From Entamoeba histolytica HM-1:IMSS (lineage: Eukaryota > Evosea > Mastigamoebida > Endamoebidae): DNA of 19,880 nucleotides. The notes beneath the pieces were generated by a model. That model was not told the DNA's origin and searched no databases. It saw only the letters and a program-made list of their open reading frames with translations. The position numbers and the translations under genes were made by a program. The DNA lies in contig NW_001915138.1 of assembly GCF_000208925.1 (NCBI RefSeq), forward strand, positions 1-19,880, in the 5' to 3' direction. Shown piece after piece: positions 8,331 through 17,049 of the stretch; positions within the stretch are counted from its first letter, which is position 1, and each line of letters begins with the position of its first letter.

Positions 8331-9413
8331 TTATAAGTTGTTACAAATAGCCATGTTAAACAAATCAGGAAGATAATACTGGATTACTATTGGTGATACC
8401 ACTTTACAAAGTGCTGCTAGAATAAATCCTCCAATATAATATGAGAAAAACTCTACGGCATAAATCATTCTTTGATGATTCATTTCTGGAGTAAATTCTA
8501 ATGGGTCATGATGACAATGAAAACGTATTTTATTAGCATTAGAACTATACCAATCTAATAATTTATGACATTTAATAAAAAGACTATATAATCCAAGATG
8601 TATAAAATATCCAGTACCTGATATTACAAAACCAATACAAAATGCTTTTAATAATAAGAATGGGTAATGAATTGTACATGAATATGGTGGCATGTTTTTA
8701 ACTACTTTATGTCTTTCAAATACTTCCATAACATAATTCATAAAAACAAATCCAAAACCTACAACTGATCTCCAATAACATGGAGTATATTGAGAAAAAC
8801 ATAATGAATGTAATGAAAGTAAAATAACTTGTGTAAAGAAAAAGAATGGAATAAAATACCATTCTCGAGGAATATCTGGAAATACAATATAAAATCCAAT
8901 TGAAACAAATCCTAATAATGCTCCAACAATCACATCTGCTGGTGAATGAACCCCCATATAAATTCTACTTAGAGCTACTATAATCACATAAATAGTTATT
9001 AAAATACATACCCACCATACTGGTTTAAGATACATTATTAAAAAGATCCCATTTGCTACTGCATTCATTGTATGAGTTGATGGTAAACCAAAATCTAATT
9101 CTTTTAATGGCTGCCATACTCCTGAAGGTCTTGGACAAGCAAATAGATTTTTCATAAAGTTTCCAATATATGTAGTAATAGCAATTAATAATATTAATGC
9201 ATTACTTATATAAATTGAATCTTCTGATGGATGTAACCACCATGCAGTTGGTACAAACGCAATGTATACACCTACTCCAGCTAAATGAGTCATTACATAA
9301 AAAAATAAGTCTAAAAACTTATTCTTTTTCTTTTGTAACTTTTGAACTCCAGGCATTGACTTAGTAACAGTTCGATATAAGAAATTACGTAAGTTAGTAA
9401 AGGCAATTATCAT
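8331..9413 (-). CDS. PAP2-family lipid phosphatase, sphingosine-1-phosphate phosphatase-like
   Basis: The 360-aa multi-spanning membrane enzyme has all three PAP2 signature motifs: K88-x6-R95-P96, P111-S-T-H114 and S149-R150-x5-H156. His114 and His156 are the expected nucleophile and general base. The PSTH variant, the SRIYMGVHS form of motif 3 and the spacing match the sphingosine-1-phosphate phosphatase branch (yeast LCB3/YSR3, animal SGPP) better than phosphatidate phosphatases. It should dephosphorylate long-chain base phosphates, probably in the ER. Several hydrophobic segments run from residue 38 to 345, with an N-terminal basic stretch (KLQKKKNK). Length is close to the family norm. 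A GAACTT box sits 13-18 bases before the ATG. Substrate is inferred from motif similarity; another isoprenoid or lipid phosphate is possible. Confidence 0.9.
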   Translation of the reverse strand: MIIAFTNLRNFLYRTVTKSMPGVQKLQKKKNKFLDLFFYVMTHLAGVGVYIAFVPTAWWLHPSEDSIYISNALILLIAITTYIGNFMKNLFACPRPSGVWQPLKELDFGLPSTHTMNAVANGIFLIMYLKPVWWVCILITIYVIIVALSRIYMGVHSPADVIVGALLGFVSIGFYIVFPDIPREWYFIPFFFFTQVILLSLHSLCFSQYTPCYWRSVVGFGFVFMNYVMEVFERHKVVKNMPPYSCTIHYPFLLLKAFCIGFVISGTGYFIHLGLYSLFIKCHKLLDWYSSNANKIRFHCHHDPLEFTPEMNHQRMIYAVEFFSYYIGGFILAALCKVVSPIVIQYYLPDLFNMAICNNL

Positions 9414-9425
9414 TCTACATTTTCT

Positions 9426-9440
9426 AAGTTCTTTCTATAA
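9426..9440 (-). promoter_or_regulatory. GAACTT box and TATA-like motif upstream of the PAP2-family gene
   Basis: On the coding strand TTTATAG precedes AAAGAACTT, which ends 12 bases before the ATG. Both resemble Entamoeba core promoter elements, and their closeness fits the very short 5' UTRs of this genus. Confidence 0.5.
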
Positions 9441-9691
9441 AGAGATTTTTTTGTCTTAAAAAATACTTCATTTTTGTTGGAAAATATAGGAATTTTGGGT
9501 TGTACAATTCAACAGCAGAAGATCCAATCTCTAAGTCATACAACAGCAATTTAAACAGAACAAAGAGGAAAAAATTTGGTTCAACCAAAAGTTCATTTTT
9601 TAATAACAATTTTTTATAAAAATTATTTTTTTGTTTTTTTGAAGTTTTTAATTAAATCAAAAAACAAGTCAATAAAAAAGAGATTATGTCA

Positions 9692-9994
9692 TTATGGTTG
9701 CACAACTTTAAAATAGAATTTACAAGTAGCATAGACACCAAGTACTAAAAATCCAACTATAAGTACTGTATAAAAGATAATATTTACTTTTTTTCGACAC
9801 ATAGCACGTTGAAGAGAGGCATCACTAATATCTAATTTATCTTCCATACTCTGTATTTTTACTGAAGCCTGACGTAATGAGTCATTTGCTTTACGCATAT
9901 TCTGAAGAATGTCAATGGCAATTTCAGCTGTTTGATTAGACATAGAAATGCTATTGTTAAGAGAATCATCAATTGTCTGATTTAATGTGGTCAT
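9692..9994 (-). CDS. Short SNARE-like tail-anchored protein, 100 aa
   Basis: The protein has a soluble N-terminal stretch of about 15 residues, one SNARE-like heptad coiled coil (about 15-66), basic residues RKK (67-69), and a C-terminal membrane anchor (about 70-92) with only a short end beyond it. Order and sizes match a minimal Q-SNARE such as the C-terminal half of Vti1 or membrin/Bos1 (Qb), or Bet1 (Qc), acting in vesicle fusion. The pattern ILQNMRKANDSL lines up with the zero-layer region of those families (for example ILEDLRGQRETL in Vti1-type proteins). That places Ala36 where Gln is expected. No Habc domain is present. By-eye alignment cannot decide the subfamily. It lies 278 bp upstream of the PAP2-family gene with independent spacing. 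Confidence 0.65.
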   Translation of the reverse strand: MTTLNQTIDDSLNNSISMSNQTAEIAIDILQNMRKANDSLRQASVKIQSMEDKLDISDASLQRAMCRKKVNIIFYTVLIVGFLVLGVYATCKFYFKVVQP

Positions 9995-10669
9995 TTTTGT
10001 ATTGTTTCACAAAATGGTATTTTTTTCATAAGAAAATAAAAAAAGAATTTAAGTTATATACTATTTTAATAGTTCTAATTGTATTACTTCAATACTTTTG
10101 TTTAGAAAAGATTGTCTATACTTTAAAATAAATACAATGTACAAATAATGTTTATAGTTGTTATTAAATAATATATTAAAATTATTTAAACATAGTTGTG
10201 TTGAAGACTTTAAACTCCTAAAGAAAAAGAAAAAACATAATTTTTATTTGTTTAGAATTTTATTTTATGAGGTTTAAATAAGTTTTAATATTAGAATAAA
10301 TGTAAATTGAGTGATTAGTTTTTGTCTTGATTTTGTCAGTTGTTTCTTAAAAGCAAAAGATGAAAAATTTATTCTTCATAATTTTATCCCTCTTAAATTT
10401 TATTTTTTTAAACTAAAACTTAAAATAAATTATGTATTTATTATTTTCTCTTATACAACTAATAAAAGGGATATTTTTAATTTATTCTTGTAAGTAGATA
10501 AGATATAATTAATGCCATAACTAAGAACAATACAGTTAATAATAGTTATGCTATAGCAATCATTCAAATTATTAAAAAAGATTATTATAAAAAAAGAATA
10601 TAAATTTTTTTATTACAAAGAATTTGAAAATGAATGTTTTCTTTAGTTAAAAGATAAGAACAAATAGAT
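9995..10669. other. AT-rich intergenic region
   Basis: I see nothing supportable. The plus-strand frame at 10311-10493 is Phe/Leu/Ile/Lys-rich noise without a promoter motif. Confidence 0.5.
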
Positions 10670-12220
10670 TTAAGTTGGTGAGAGAACAAAATCAGATATT
10701 GACTCAGATTCACTATTTGACCAAACTGAGAGTGGTTCCTTTTTTTCTCGAACATAATCTTTCCCTGAAATAATTATAGCAGTCATTAGTCCATTGTTGA
10801 TTAATAACCCCGCAGCACAATTTTTTAATCCACAATAATGACTAGAACTAAATACAGTTACAACACGAGCTTTTTGTCGTAAACCTATCCCCATTTCTTC
10901 AGATTGGTGTGCTCGAATAATATAACGACAACCAGAATTTTTTAAAAACTTCTCTACAGCATCAGCTCCAAAAATGTAAGTTCCTTTTCCTCGTTTATTT
11001 GGTCCAAACCCAACATCATCTCCTTTTTTATTTAGCATAAACTCTTCGCTTGAGTCAGCAGGATCACACCATAACAACTCACTAATTAATGGGTCTTCAC
11101 AACTACATGGTCTTTGGAATGAGTCTATAATTTCAAGTGCATTTAATGTTTCTGAACATAACTCTCTAGCTATTCCTCCATGAACACAAAAAAGTTTGTT
11201 ATCAATAACACCACAAAAAGGAAGGTATTGGAAAATAATGTTGAATTGATTCCATAATGAATATCCATCTTTCTTTTGGAATGTATTATAACACTGAGCA
11301 AGAAAAGACATTCTGCCATATACTTGTGTTGACCCATTGACCTGGCTTCCTTCATGGTTTCCTCTTAAAAGATATACCGTGTCTGGTGCAATAATTTTTA
11401 ATGCCAACAACAAACAAATTACTTCTATTTGATGAGTTCCTCTATCAACATAATCACCAAGAAACAAATACTTGCAAGTACAAATTGATGTTGCTGGAAG
11501 TAATCTAAACAATTGACAAAGAGCTGAAACGTCACGATAATTTCCATGCAAATCCCCAACGACATAACACGGGGGTTGGATACGAATAACATTATTATCT
11601 TTTAACAACACATTTTTTGCTGCTTCTAATAATCTTCTTACAACCATTGGAGTTAATAAACAGACACCATTTTTCCATTGATGAGATTCTTCTCCATAGC
11701 CATGCCTATAACCATGATGAGGTCTAAAGTTATTTCTCAATGAATGAAGAACATAAGAAGCTATTTTAACTGATTCATCAAGTGTGTCTGTAATTTCTAT
11801 AGGATAAATAGCATTATCTTCTTCATTAAATACGAATTTACTGTATCTTCCTTGTTGAATATTAATAAGGTTTGAGTTAAATTCAAAGCAATTTTTATCA
11901 AAATAGTATTTTTTTGATGTTTGCATTGTAGGAGTATCATCAAGATATTTAGAGAACATTAAAAATGTGTTAATACTAAGACATATATTTCTTGAGAAGA
12001 AACCAACAAATAAAGGACAACATACGAGTTTAAACATTTCTTTGTTGTAATATATTTTAAAAACTGTGCATGTGACTGGTTCTTTTCTAGAAATTAGACA
12101 TAATGGAAATGGATGAGCTAACTCAACAAACCAGCCTCTGATAGTAGTAACTGCATAATTAACTATTGTACAATTTTCTCCATCAAAATTGTGTAATTGA
12201 AGACTTGTTTTTCTCTCCAT
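10670..12220 (-). CDS. PPP-family Ser/Thr protein phosphatase with long N-terminal extension
   Basis: The 516-aa protein has a C-terminal PPP catalytic domain (about 185-485). It carries the metal- and phosphate-binding motifs GDLHGN (222-227), GDYVDRG (255-261), RGNHE (286-290), HGG (347-349) and RAHQ (His438). It keeps a PP1-like SSSHYCG segment near 458-464, where PP1 has SAPNYCG. It should remove phosphate from Ser/Thr in proteins using two metal ions. Catalytic residues look intact. The first 210 residues, rich in Cys and aromatics with a His-rich patch (HHGYRHGYG, 168-176), match no regulatory domain I know. Canonical PP1 and PP2A lack such an extension. A Ser-rich tail closes the protein. 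It shares a 187-bp divergent promoter region with the RRM gene. The upstream region has GAACTC at 12279-12284 and TTTAAATAG at 12245-12253. Confidence 0.9.
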   Translation of the reverse strand: MERKTSLQLHNFDGENCTIVNYAVTTIRGWFVELAHPFPLCLISRKEPVTCTVFKIYYNKEMFKLVCCPLFVGFFSRNICLSINTFLMFSKYLDDTPTMQTSKKYYFDKNCFEFNSNLINIQQGRYSKFVFNEEDNAIYPIEITDTLDESVKIASYVLHSLRNNFRPHHGYRHGYGEESHQWKNGVCLLTPMVVRRLLEAAKNVLLKDNNVIRIQPPCYVVGDLHGNYRDVSALCQLFRLLPATSICTCKYLFLGDYVDRGTHQIEVICLLLALKIIAPDTVYLLRGNHEGSQVNGSTQVYGRMSFLAQCYNTFQKKDGYSLWNQFNIIFQYLPFCGVIDNKLFCVHGGIARELCSETLNALEIIDSFQRPCSCEDPLISELLWCDPADSSEEFMLNKKGDDVGFGPNKRGKGTYIFGADAVEKFLKNSGCRYIIRAHQSEEMGIGLRQKARVVTVFSSSHYCGLKNCAAGLLINNGLMTAIIISGKDYVREKKEPLSVWSNSESESISDFVLSPT

Positions 12221-12244
12221 TTCACAAATTTTCTTTTACTAACA

Positions 12245-12284
12245 CTATTTAAACATGTTTGTCTTTTCATCTATAATAGAGTTC
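12245..12284 (-). promoter_or_regulatory. GAACTC and TATA-like motif of the phosphatase gene
   Basis: On the coding strand GAACTC (12284-12279) is followed by GTTTAAATAG (12254-12245) and then the ATG at 12220. The second motif is close to the Entamoeba consensus GTATTTAAAG and is placed about 25-35 bases from the start codon. Confidence 0.5.
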
Positions 12285-12407
12285 CTCAATATCAACTTTT
12301 TTGGTTTAATATTGTTGATGTAGAAGACCAAAACTAAAAGTCTGGTGAAATAAAAAGATGAAAAAGGAAAAAAAATCTTCAAAAATATAAAAGATTTATA
12401 TTTTAAG

Positions 12408-13328
12408 ATGACAAGACAATATGATTCAAGATACCAATATCCTCCAAGAGCCCCACAACTTTATCAACAACGACCACCTCAACAAAGCTCTACTGAAACA
12501 ACTGAATCTTCACTCCCAATAAATGCTAACTCAAAATCTGTTCATGTATCTGGAATTCATGAGAGTGTGGATGAAATATTATTAGGAAGAATTTTTTCAA
12601 TTGTTGGACATGTTGTTTCTTGTAAAATAATGAGAGATAAGTCTGGAGTACATGCTGGTTATGGTTTTGTAGAGTTTGTTGATTCTACAACTGCTAGATT
12701 TGCAAAAGATAATATGGATGGAAGAGTTGTTTATGGAAGAGAATTAAAAGTTAATTGGTCATACACAGCACAACAAGAAAACCAAGGAAATTATAAAATA
12801 TTTGTTGGAGGTCTTCAACCAGAAGTGAATGATGATCTACTTTATAAAACATTTCAAAAATTTGGTCGTGTAACAGATGCACGAGTATTAAAATTTACAC
12901 AAACGGGGAAGTCTAAAGGGTATGGGTTTGTTACTTTTATTAGAAAAGAAGATGCAGAAACTGCAATGCAAATGATGAATGGAGAAAAATTAGAAGGAAG
13001 AAATATTAAAGTGAATTGGGTTACATCAAACATAGCAAGTAAAACAGAACAACCAAAACGGAGTTATGATGAAATTAATAATGAAACGAGTAGTCAAAAT
13101 TGTACTGTGTATATTGGTAATATTCCAAAAAATGTAGAATCTGATGATTTAAAACAATTATTAGCTGAATATGGGTCAATAGAAGAAGTCAGATTAAATA
13201 AAGATAAAGGATATGCATTTATTAAATTTTCAAAACATGAATCAGCAACTTCTGCTATTTTAATGTGTAATGGTAAAATAATAAATGGATCAACGTTGCG
13301 TTGTAGTTGGGGAAGAGAAAGTCATTGA
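12408..13328 (+). CDS. TIA-1/Pub1-like RNA-binding protein with three RRMs
   Basis: The 306-aa protein has a Gln/Pro-rich N-terminus (1-40) and three RNA recognition motifs. RRM1 is about 44-118 (RNP2 VHVSGI, RNP1 AGYGFVEF). RRM2 is about 129-206 (IFVGGL, KGYGFVTF). RRM3 is about 232-304 (VYIGNI, KGYAFIKF). Three RRMs, the phrase IKVNW after RRM2 and LRCSWG at the end of RRM3 are typical of TIA-1/TIAR, yeast Pub1 and Nam8. Those proteins bind U-rich RNA and act in splicing, mRNA stability and stress granules. The RNP aromatic residues are present in all three domains. The usual Gln-rich C-terminal tail is absent, as the protein ends a few residues after RRM3. TATAAAAGA about 20 bases upstream of the ATG may be its TATA element. 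Confidence 0.9.
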   Translation: MTRQYDSRYQYPPRAPQLYQQRPPQQSSTETTESSLPINANSKSVHVSGIHESVDEILLGRIFSIVGHVVSCKIMRDKSGVHAGYGFVEFVDSTTARFAKDNMDGRVVYGRELKVNWSYTAQQENQGNYKIFVGGLQPEVNDDLLYKTFQKFGRVTDARVLKFTQTGKSKGYGFVTFIRKEDAETAMQMMNGEKLEGRNIKVNWVTSNIASKTEQPKRSYDEINNETSSQNCTVYIGNIPKNVESDDLKQLLAEYGSIEEVRLNKDKGYAFIKFSKHESATSAILMCNGKIINGSTLRCSWGRESH

Positions 13329-13495
13329 GTTTAACTAATTTTAAAATTCAAATGATTGATTGTATCAAAAGTTAATTTCCTCTTCATTTTTGTTATAAAC
13401 AACAATTTTAGAGAAAAAAAGAAATTTTAGAAATTTAGAACTTTCTAAAAGATTATTACATTAAAAAATATAAAAAAAAAAGAGAAATTATTTGT

Positions 13496-14465
13496 TTAAC
13501 TCATTTTGATTACAATAACTTTTTTACAATAACCCCTCTCAGAATTATTTCTATCAGTAATTGGATTAATCATTTTTTGGGGCAAAATGTAACGGTCTTT
13601 TAAAAGTTGATGAATTCTAAGTTGTCCATCTAATGTAACCCAAAATGCGCAAAAACAAGTAAAAAGAAAATAACTTTCTTTGTCTGAATAAACAGTAAAA
13701 CTCCTCAGTGTATCTTTACGTTCTAATTTAAATGGATAAGCACCTTTTCCATTTAAAACAAATAAAAACATTTCGTTAGAAGTGACTTGAGTAGTTTCAT
13801 TATTTAATGCATTAACAATATCAGAAGTATAAAAACCAAATTGTTCATTGTTTGTAATAATAATAAATACCAAATTTGATTGGTATCTGATTTTACTATT
13901 TAATGCCCTTGTTTCAAAACCATCAACATCACTATTATAAATTATTTCCATCTTCTTATAATGTGTATATTTTTTAAGAAATTCTAGCTTTTCAAAAATA
14001 GAAACCTCCCTTGGTTCTAATGGAGTCAATGGTGGTTCCATTTTATTTTGAGGATTCATTAGTTTTGGAGAAGGTAAAGTATGGTGATACTCTTGCAGAA
14101 TAACATAACTTTTGTGGTTTAGGATATTTTTCAATTTGAGGATTACAAGAATTAAGTGGATAGGGTGAAATACTATTCCTTTTATTCATTTTAGACATTA
14201 GTGAAGGTGGAGATTGTTTTTGCTTAGTTGGAAGATGACAAGACTGTGTTCTATCAATTTCTTCATCTAAGTCTATTACATCATTAGGTTCAGGTGTAAA
14301 TAAATTTGTTGGATCGATATCATATTCAACACTTGGACTATTCTGTGGTTTTTCTTCTTTAGAAGTTTTTGGTACTTTTTTTATTTTCCTTGAACCTGGT
14401 TTTGGAGAAAGACTTCCACTACGTGGTAATGATGGATCAAATCTTTTGCTACTCGAACTTCCCAT
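13496..14465 (-). CDS. TLDc-domain-like protein with N-myristoylation signal, interrupted by a frameshift
   Basis: Two overlapping minus-strand frames read as one protein. The first (14465-14043) starts MGSSSSKR, a good N-myristoylation signal, and continues as a Ser/Pro/Lys-rich disordered region. The second lacks its own ATG near the overlap, where its frame simply continues upstream to a TTG. It has a short Pro-rich part (PPLTPLEP) and then a domain (about 13951-13580) with EIIYNSDVDGF, FIIITNNEQFGFY and MFLFVLNGKGAYPF. This resembles TLDc domains, which Entamoeba has in many copies. A +1 shift within about 14130-14045 joins them. No GTTTG...TAG intron fits the overlap. The Pro-rich character continues across the join, which supports a single gene. 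A GAACTT box lies 19-24 bases before the ATG. Real pseudogenisation and a sequencing error cannot be told apart. Confidence 0.6.
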
Positions 14466-14483
14466 TACAGGTACTACATTTCA

Positions 14484-14489
14484 AAGTTC
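14484..14489 (-). promoter_or_regulatory. GAACTT box upstream of the TLDc-like gene
   Basis: CAAGAACTTT on the coding strand sits 19-24 bases before the ATG at 14465, matching the Entamoeba GAAC promoter element. It also supports 14465 as the true start of the frameshifted gene. Confidence 0.5.
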
Positions 14490-15544
14490 TTGCTAACTTA
14501 ATAAGATATTATTTTTTATTCTGTCTTTTTCGTTTGAAACAATTTATTCCTTTTTACAAGTTATTTCTATCATTCTTTAAACAAGTATTAAAAAAATTAA
14601 ATTGTATTATCTATTTTTTAAGAAATAATATGATTTGAACGAATGTTTCTATTTCCTTGTTTATAAGTGTCGAAAAAATTAGAAAACCATTTTTTTTTAT
14701 AATACAATCAAAATAATAAATAAATAATACCAAAAATATTTATAAATATAGAATTGTTTTCTTTTCTTGCATTGTGAACAACAATAACTCATTGTAAGTT
14801 CATTCTGACTTCCTAACAAGATAAAGATTTCATACCATTATACTCATAAAATAAGGGATTTATGAAATTTTTAAGAAGAAGTTTGAGGTTAGACTAGACA
14901 AATATAAACTTATGAATGGATGAACGATTTATAAATCATAATAAGGAACAAAGAAAACAAAATCAGAGAATAGTTCGAGGGTTTGTGATTAACAAGAATA
15001 AATTAAAAGAAAACGTAACAACAAAACATTAGTTACATTCACTCCTTGAAGGAAAAATTTATGAATTAAACAGAAGTAAATTTTTCTTTAACAGAATGTT
15101 CTTATTTTAGAATCTGAGTAGTTTTTTTAAGATACTCTATAGAATGAAAGAATAAAATCAGTGTTAAAACAGAAGTTAAATCAAAAGTGTTAAAGGAAGA
15201 TTTTTTTTTATCCAAAATCATGAATAAAACAATAAAATTAAAAGCAGAATTATTAATTTCGTCTTTAATCGTAGTTATTTTTATTAAATAACTACTAAAC
15301 AGTTATTTAATTGTCAAAATATATTCGAAATTTTGATAAACCTAATAAGAATTAATATATTTTTTAATTAGATAAATACAAAGAATCAAACATAATTTGA
15401 TTATTAGCAAATCTTTTTTGAATTGACCAACCATTTTAAAATAATATTTTTTTTTAAAATATAAAAAAAAGGAATTGATAAAAATATGTTTCTGCTCTGA
15501 ATCTACTAAATTTTTTTATTATAATTTATAAAAATAAAATAAAA
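14490..15544. other. AT-rich intergenic region
   Basis: No confident gene is present. One short frame (14916-15032, +, 38 codons from MDERF to TKH) has well-mixed charged residues. It lacks a promoter motif, so I do not call it a gene. A 10-bp inverted repeat (GAAAAATTTA and TAAATTTTTC) falls near 15050-15085. Confidence 0.45.
14916..15032 (+). CDS. Very small ORF, 38 aa, doubtful
   Basis: It runs from ATG to TAG with a charged, Lys/Asn/Arg-rich sequence (MDERFINHNK, ending VTTKH) that is less skewed than noise frames. No promoter box, intron signal or known motif supports it. It may be a remnant of a decayed gene or chance. Confidence 0.15.
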   Translation: MDERFINHNKEQRKQNQRIVRGFVINKNKLKENVTTKH

Positions 15545-15589
15545 AATAGTTAATTAGATGTACAGAAAAATTTTTTTTCTATCTTTTTT

Positions 15590-16165
15590 GCTCACATCAT
15601 ACTAACCCCTTCTATGAGTTTAAGACTTTTTATTCATCAACTTTTCTTTTATTCTTTTAGTTTTTTGTCTTGTTGAAAGATGTGAATTTCTACTCTTTGC
15701 TCATTTATTTCTTTTAAATTTATATTTTTTAAACATCACCAAGTTAATTATTCCTCTTGTAAGTAACTACATTGTCTTTATTTGAATTGTAATGTGTATT
15801 AAAACTCTTTACTTTTTAATTTCTTATTTTATGATGAATATATCCTTACTACCATATTATTATGACTAATTTCTTTTATCAACAACATGTAAATCATATT
15901 GTTTTGACAATACCAATACTATCAAATCTACTTGTGTGTTAACAAGTAAATAATAACTGTAATATTTATAAATATACACTTTTCTTTTATACTAAATGAT
16001 ATTTCATCATCATAAATAATAATCATTTTCAATATTGAATTTGTGAGTAAGTTGTTTGTTTCATAACTAAAGGTAACACTATAACCAGGGTATAACTCAA
16101 GGTTCAGTACTTTGATATATTTTAATGTTAGTAAAGTGTCTCTAACTTAACATATTCAAATATAA
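15590..16165 (+). mobile_element. Decayed SINE1-like copy
   Basis: This stretch aligns colinearly with the element at 529-1057. GCTCA...ACTAA.CCC...TGAG at 15590-15620 matches 530-558. TTTCTTATTTTATGA near 15820 and TTACTAC..TATTA...TGACTAAT.TCTTTTA near 15846-15878 match 737-750 and 770-830. AAAGG..ATAACCAG...TATAACT and AGTGTCTCTAAC at 16069-16138 match the shared tail. Only about one 26-bp repeat unit remains, and it has lost part of its hairpin. Most helix partners are broken, so this is an old inactive copy. Similarity may begin earlier, at TAGTTAATTA (15547), which also occurs 43 bases before the first element's hairpin. Confidence 0.6.
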
Positions 16166-16263
16166 TTTTTATAATAATAAAAAGTTATAAGAAAAAAAGA
16201 AAAAACTTACTTTTGATTAGATAAGATAATCAAGAATTATATAAGAAAGAAAATTATATCTTC

Positions 16264-16677
16264 TCAATTATTTTCTGACCCGTCTTCTTTCTTTTCCTTT
16301 TTATCAAAAGGAATTCCTCCTTCAGCCCAACTGTACATACAATTAGTACATTGGTAATTAATTTGTAATGAACAGTTATAATTCCAATGAGCAGAATAAT
16401 AATATACAGCATCATGTTGTTGACCACAATGAGGACAAAGCTTTGTTGTTTTAGGATATGTTGGATCTTTACTCACATCTGCAGCAACTGTTGTTGCTTT
16501 TGTTTCACTAAAGTTTTTGATATATACACAGAAACTTGTTGGGTCTTCAGCTTTTTCAAAATGTCCACAATTTGGTCTTCTGCAAACAAAATATAAATCA
16601 TCTCCACAACTTCTTGGAAGCATTATTTGATGACAGTCGGGACAAAAATGAGGTTTAACTGCATTAATCGTTGTCAT
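16264..16677 (-). CDS. RPB9: RNA polymerase II subunit RPB9
   Basis: The 137-aa protein has two zinc ribbons. The N-terminal one uses C12, C15, C32 and C37. The C-terminal one uses C81, C84, C110 and C113. The linker has the DPTYPKT motif, matching the DPTLPRT of RPB9. Length is close to the family's usual 110-130 aa. RPB9 sits at the polymerase II jaw and affects start-site choice, elongation and fidelity. The C-terminal ribbon lacks the acidic hairpin (RSADE type) found in RPA12, RPC11 and TFIIS, so it should not itself drive RNA cleavage. That separates it from the Pol I and Pol III homologues. An acidic and basic tail (KKEKKEDGSENN) is added. A GAAC box was not seen; AAAAATTTT upstream is initiator-like. 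Confidence 0.9.
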   Translation of the reverse strand: MTTINAVKPHFCPDCHQIMLPRSCGDDLYFVCRRPNCGHFEKAEDPTSFCVYIKNFSETKATTVAADVSKDPTYPKTTKLCPHCGQQHDAVYYYSAHWNYNCSLQINYQCTNCMYSWAEGGIPFDKKEKKEDGSENN

Positions 16678-17049
16678 TCAACAAATAATAAAATTTTTCA
16701 GTGTATTTATTTTTTTGTTTTTTTTTTATGAAAAATATATGTTTTTTATTTTGTTTTCGAATATATTATTTTTTTTGTTATTTAGAAGGTGGTGGTAAAT
16801 AATTCCAGAAAAAGTTTGTTTGACACTTTGAAGAAGGAAAAAGAAATAGTGTGTCAAAGTTGTTCTAAAAAGAAACAACAGTAAAGTGGGATAAAACAAA
16901 GAAAAGTACACCAAATGAGTTGACTAGAATGAAATAAATGAAGAGACACCAAGAACGAAAAATCATCTTTTGAGAGAAAAGATATGAAAAAGTATTTTTT
17001 ATTGTTCTAAGAGAACTCAAAACTCTTTGTTATTAATTTGATACAATCA
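16678..17049. promoter_or_regulatory. Divergent promoter region between RPB9 and the Pro-rich gene
   Basis: This 372-bp gap serves both genes. It contains an 8-bp inverted repeat with a 24-base spacer (TTTGACAC 16819-16826, GTGTCAAA 16851-16858) and a 7-bp hairpin (ATCTTTT 16965-16971, AAAAGAT 16977-16983). Nearer the plus-strand gene there is GTATTTTTTA (16992-17001) and GAACTC (17013-17018). The last two resemble Entamoeba TATA-like and GAAC core elements at about 50 and 35 bases before the ATG. Confidence 0.45.

Noticed and set aside
9424..9609. 61-codon minus-strand frame between the PAP2-family and SNARE-like genes
   Set aside because: It overlaps the likely promoter of the PAP2-family gene and shows no conserved motif; Phe/Leu-rich.
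10311..10493. 60-codon plus-strand frame
   Set aside because: Phe/Ile/Lys-rich composition typical of intergenic AT-rich DNA.
14045..14134. Intron joining the two TLDc-like frames
   Set aside because: No GTTTG donor exists in the first frame, and the GT...AG pairs I tried remove 93 or 74 bases, neither of which restores the frame.
14960..14985. tRNA gene, suggested by GTTCGA
   Set aside because: No acceptor stem, D arm or anticodon arm fits around it.
16726..16914. 62-codon minus-strand frame
   Set aside because: Low-complexity Phe/Leu sequence inside the divergent promoter region.
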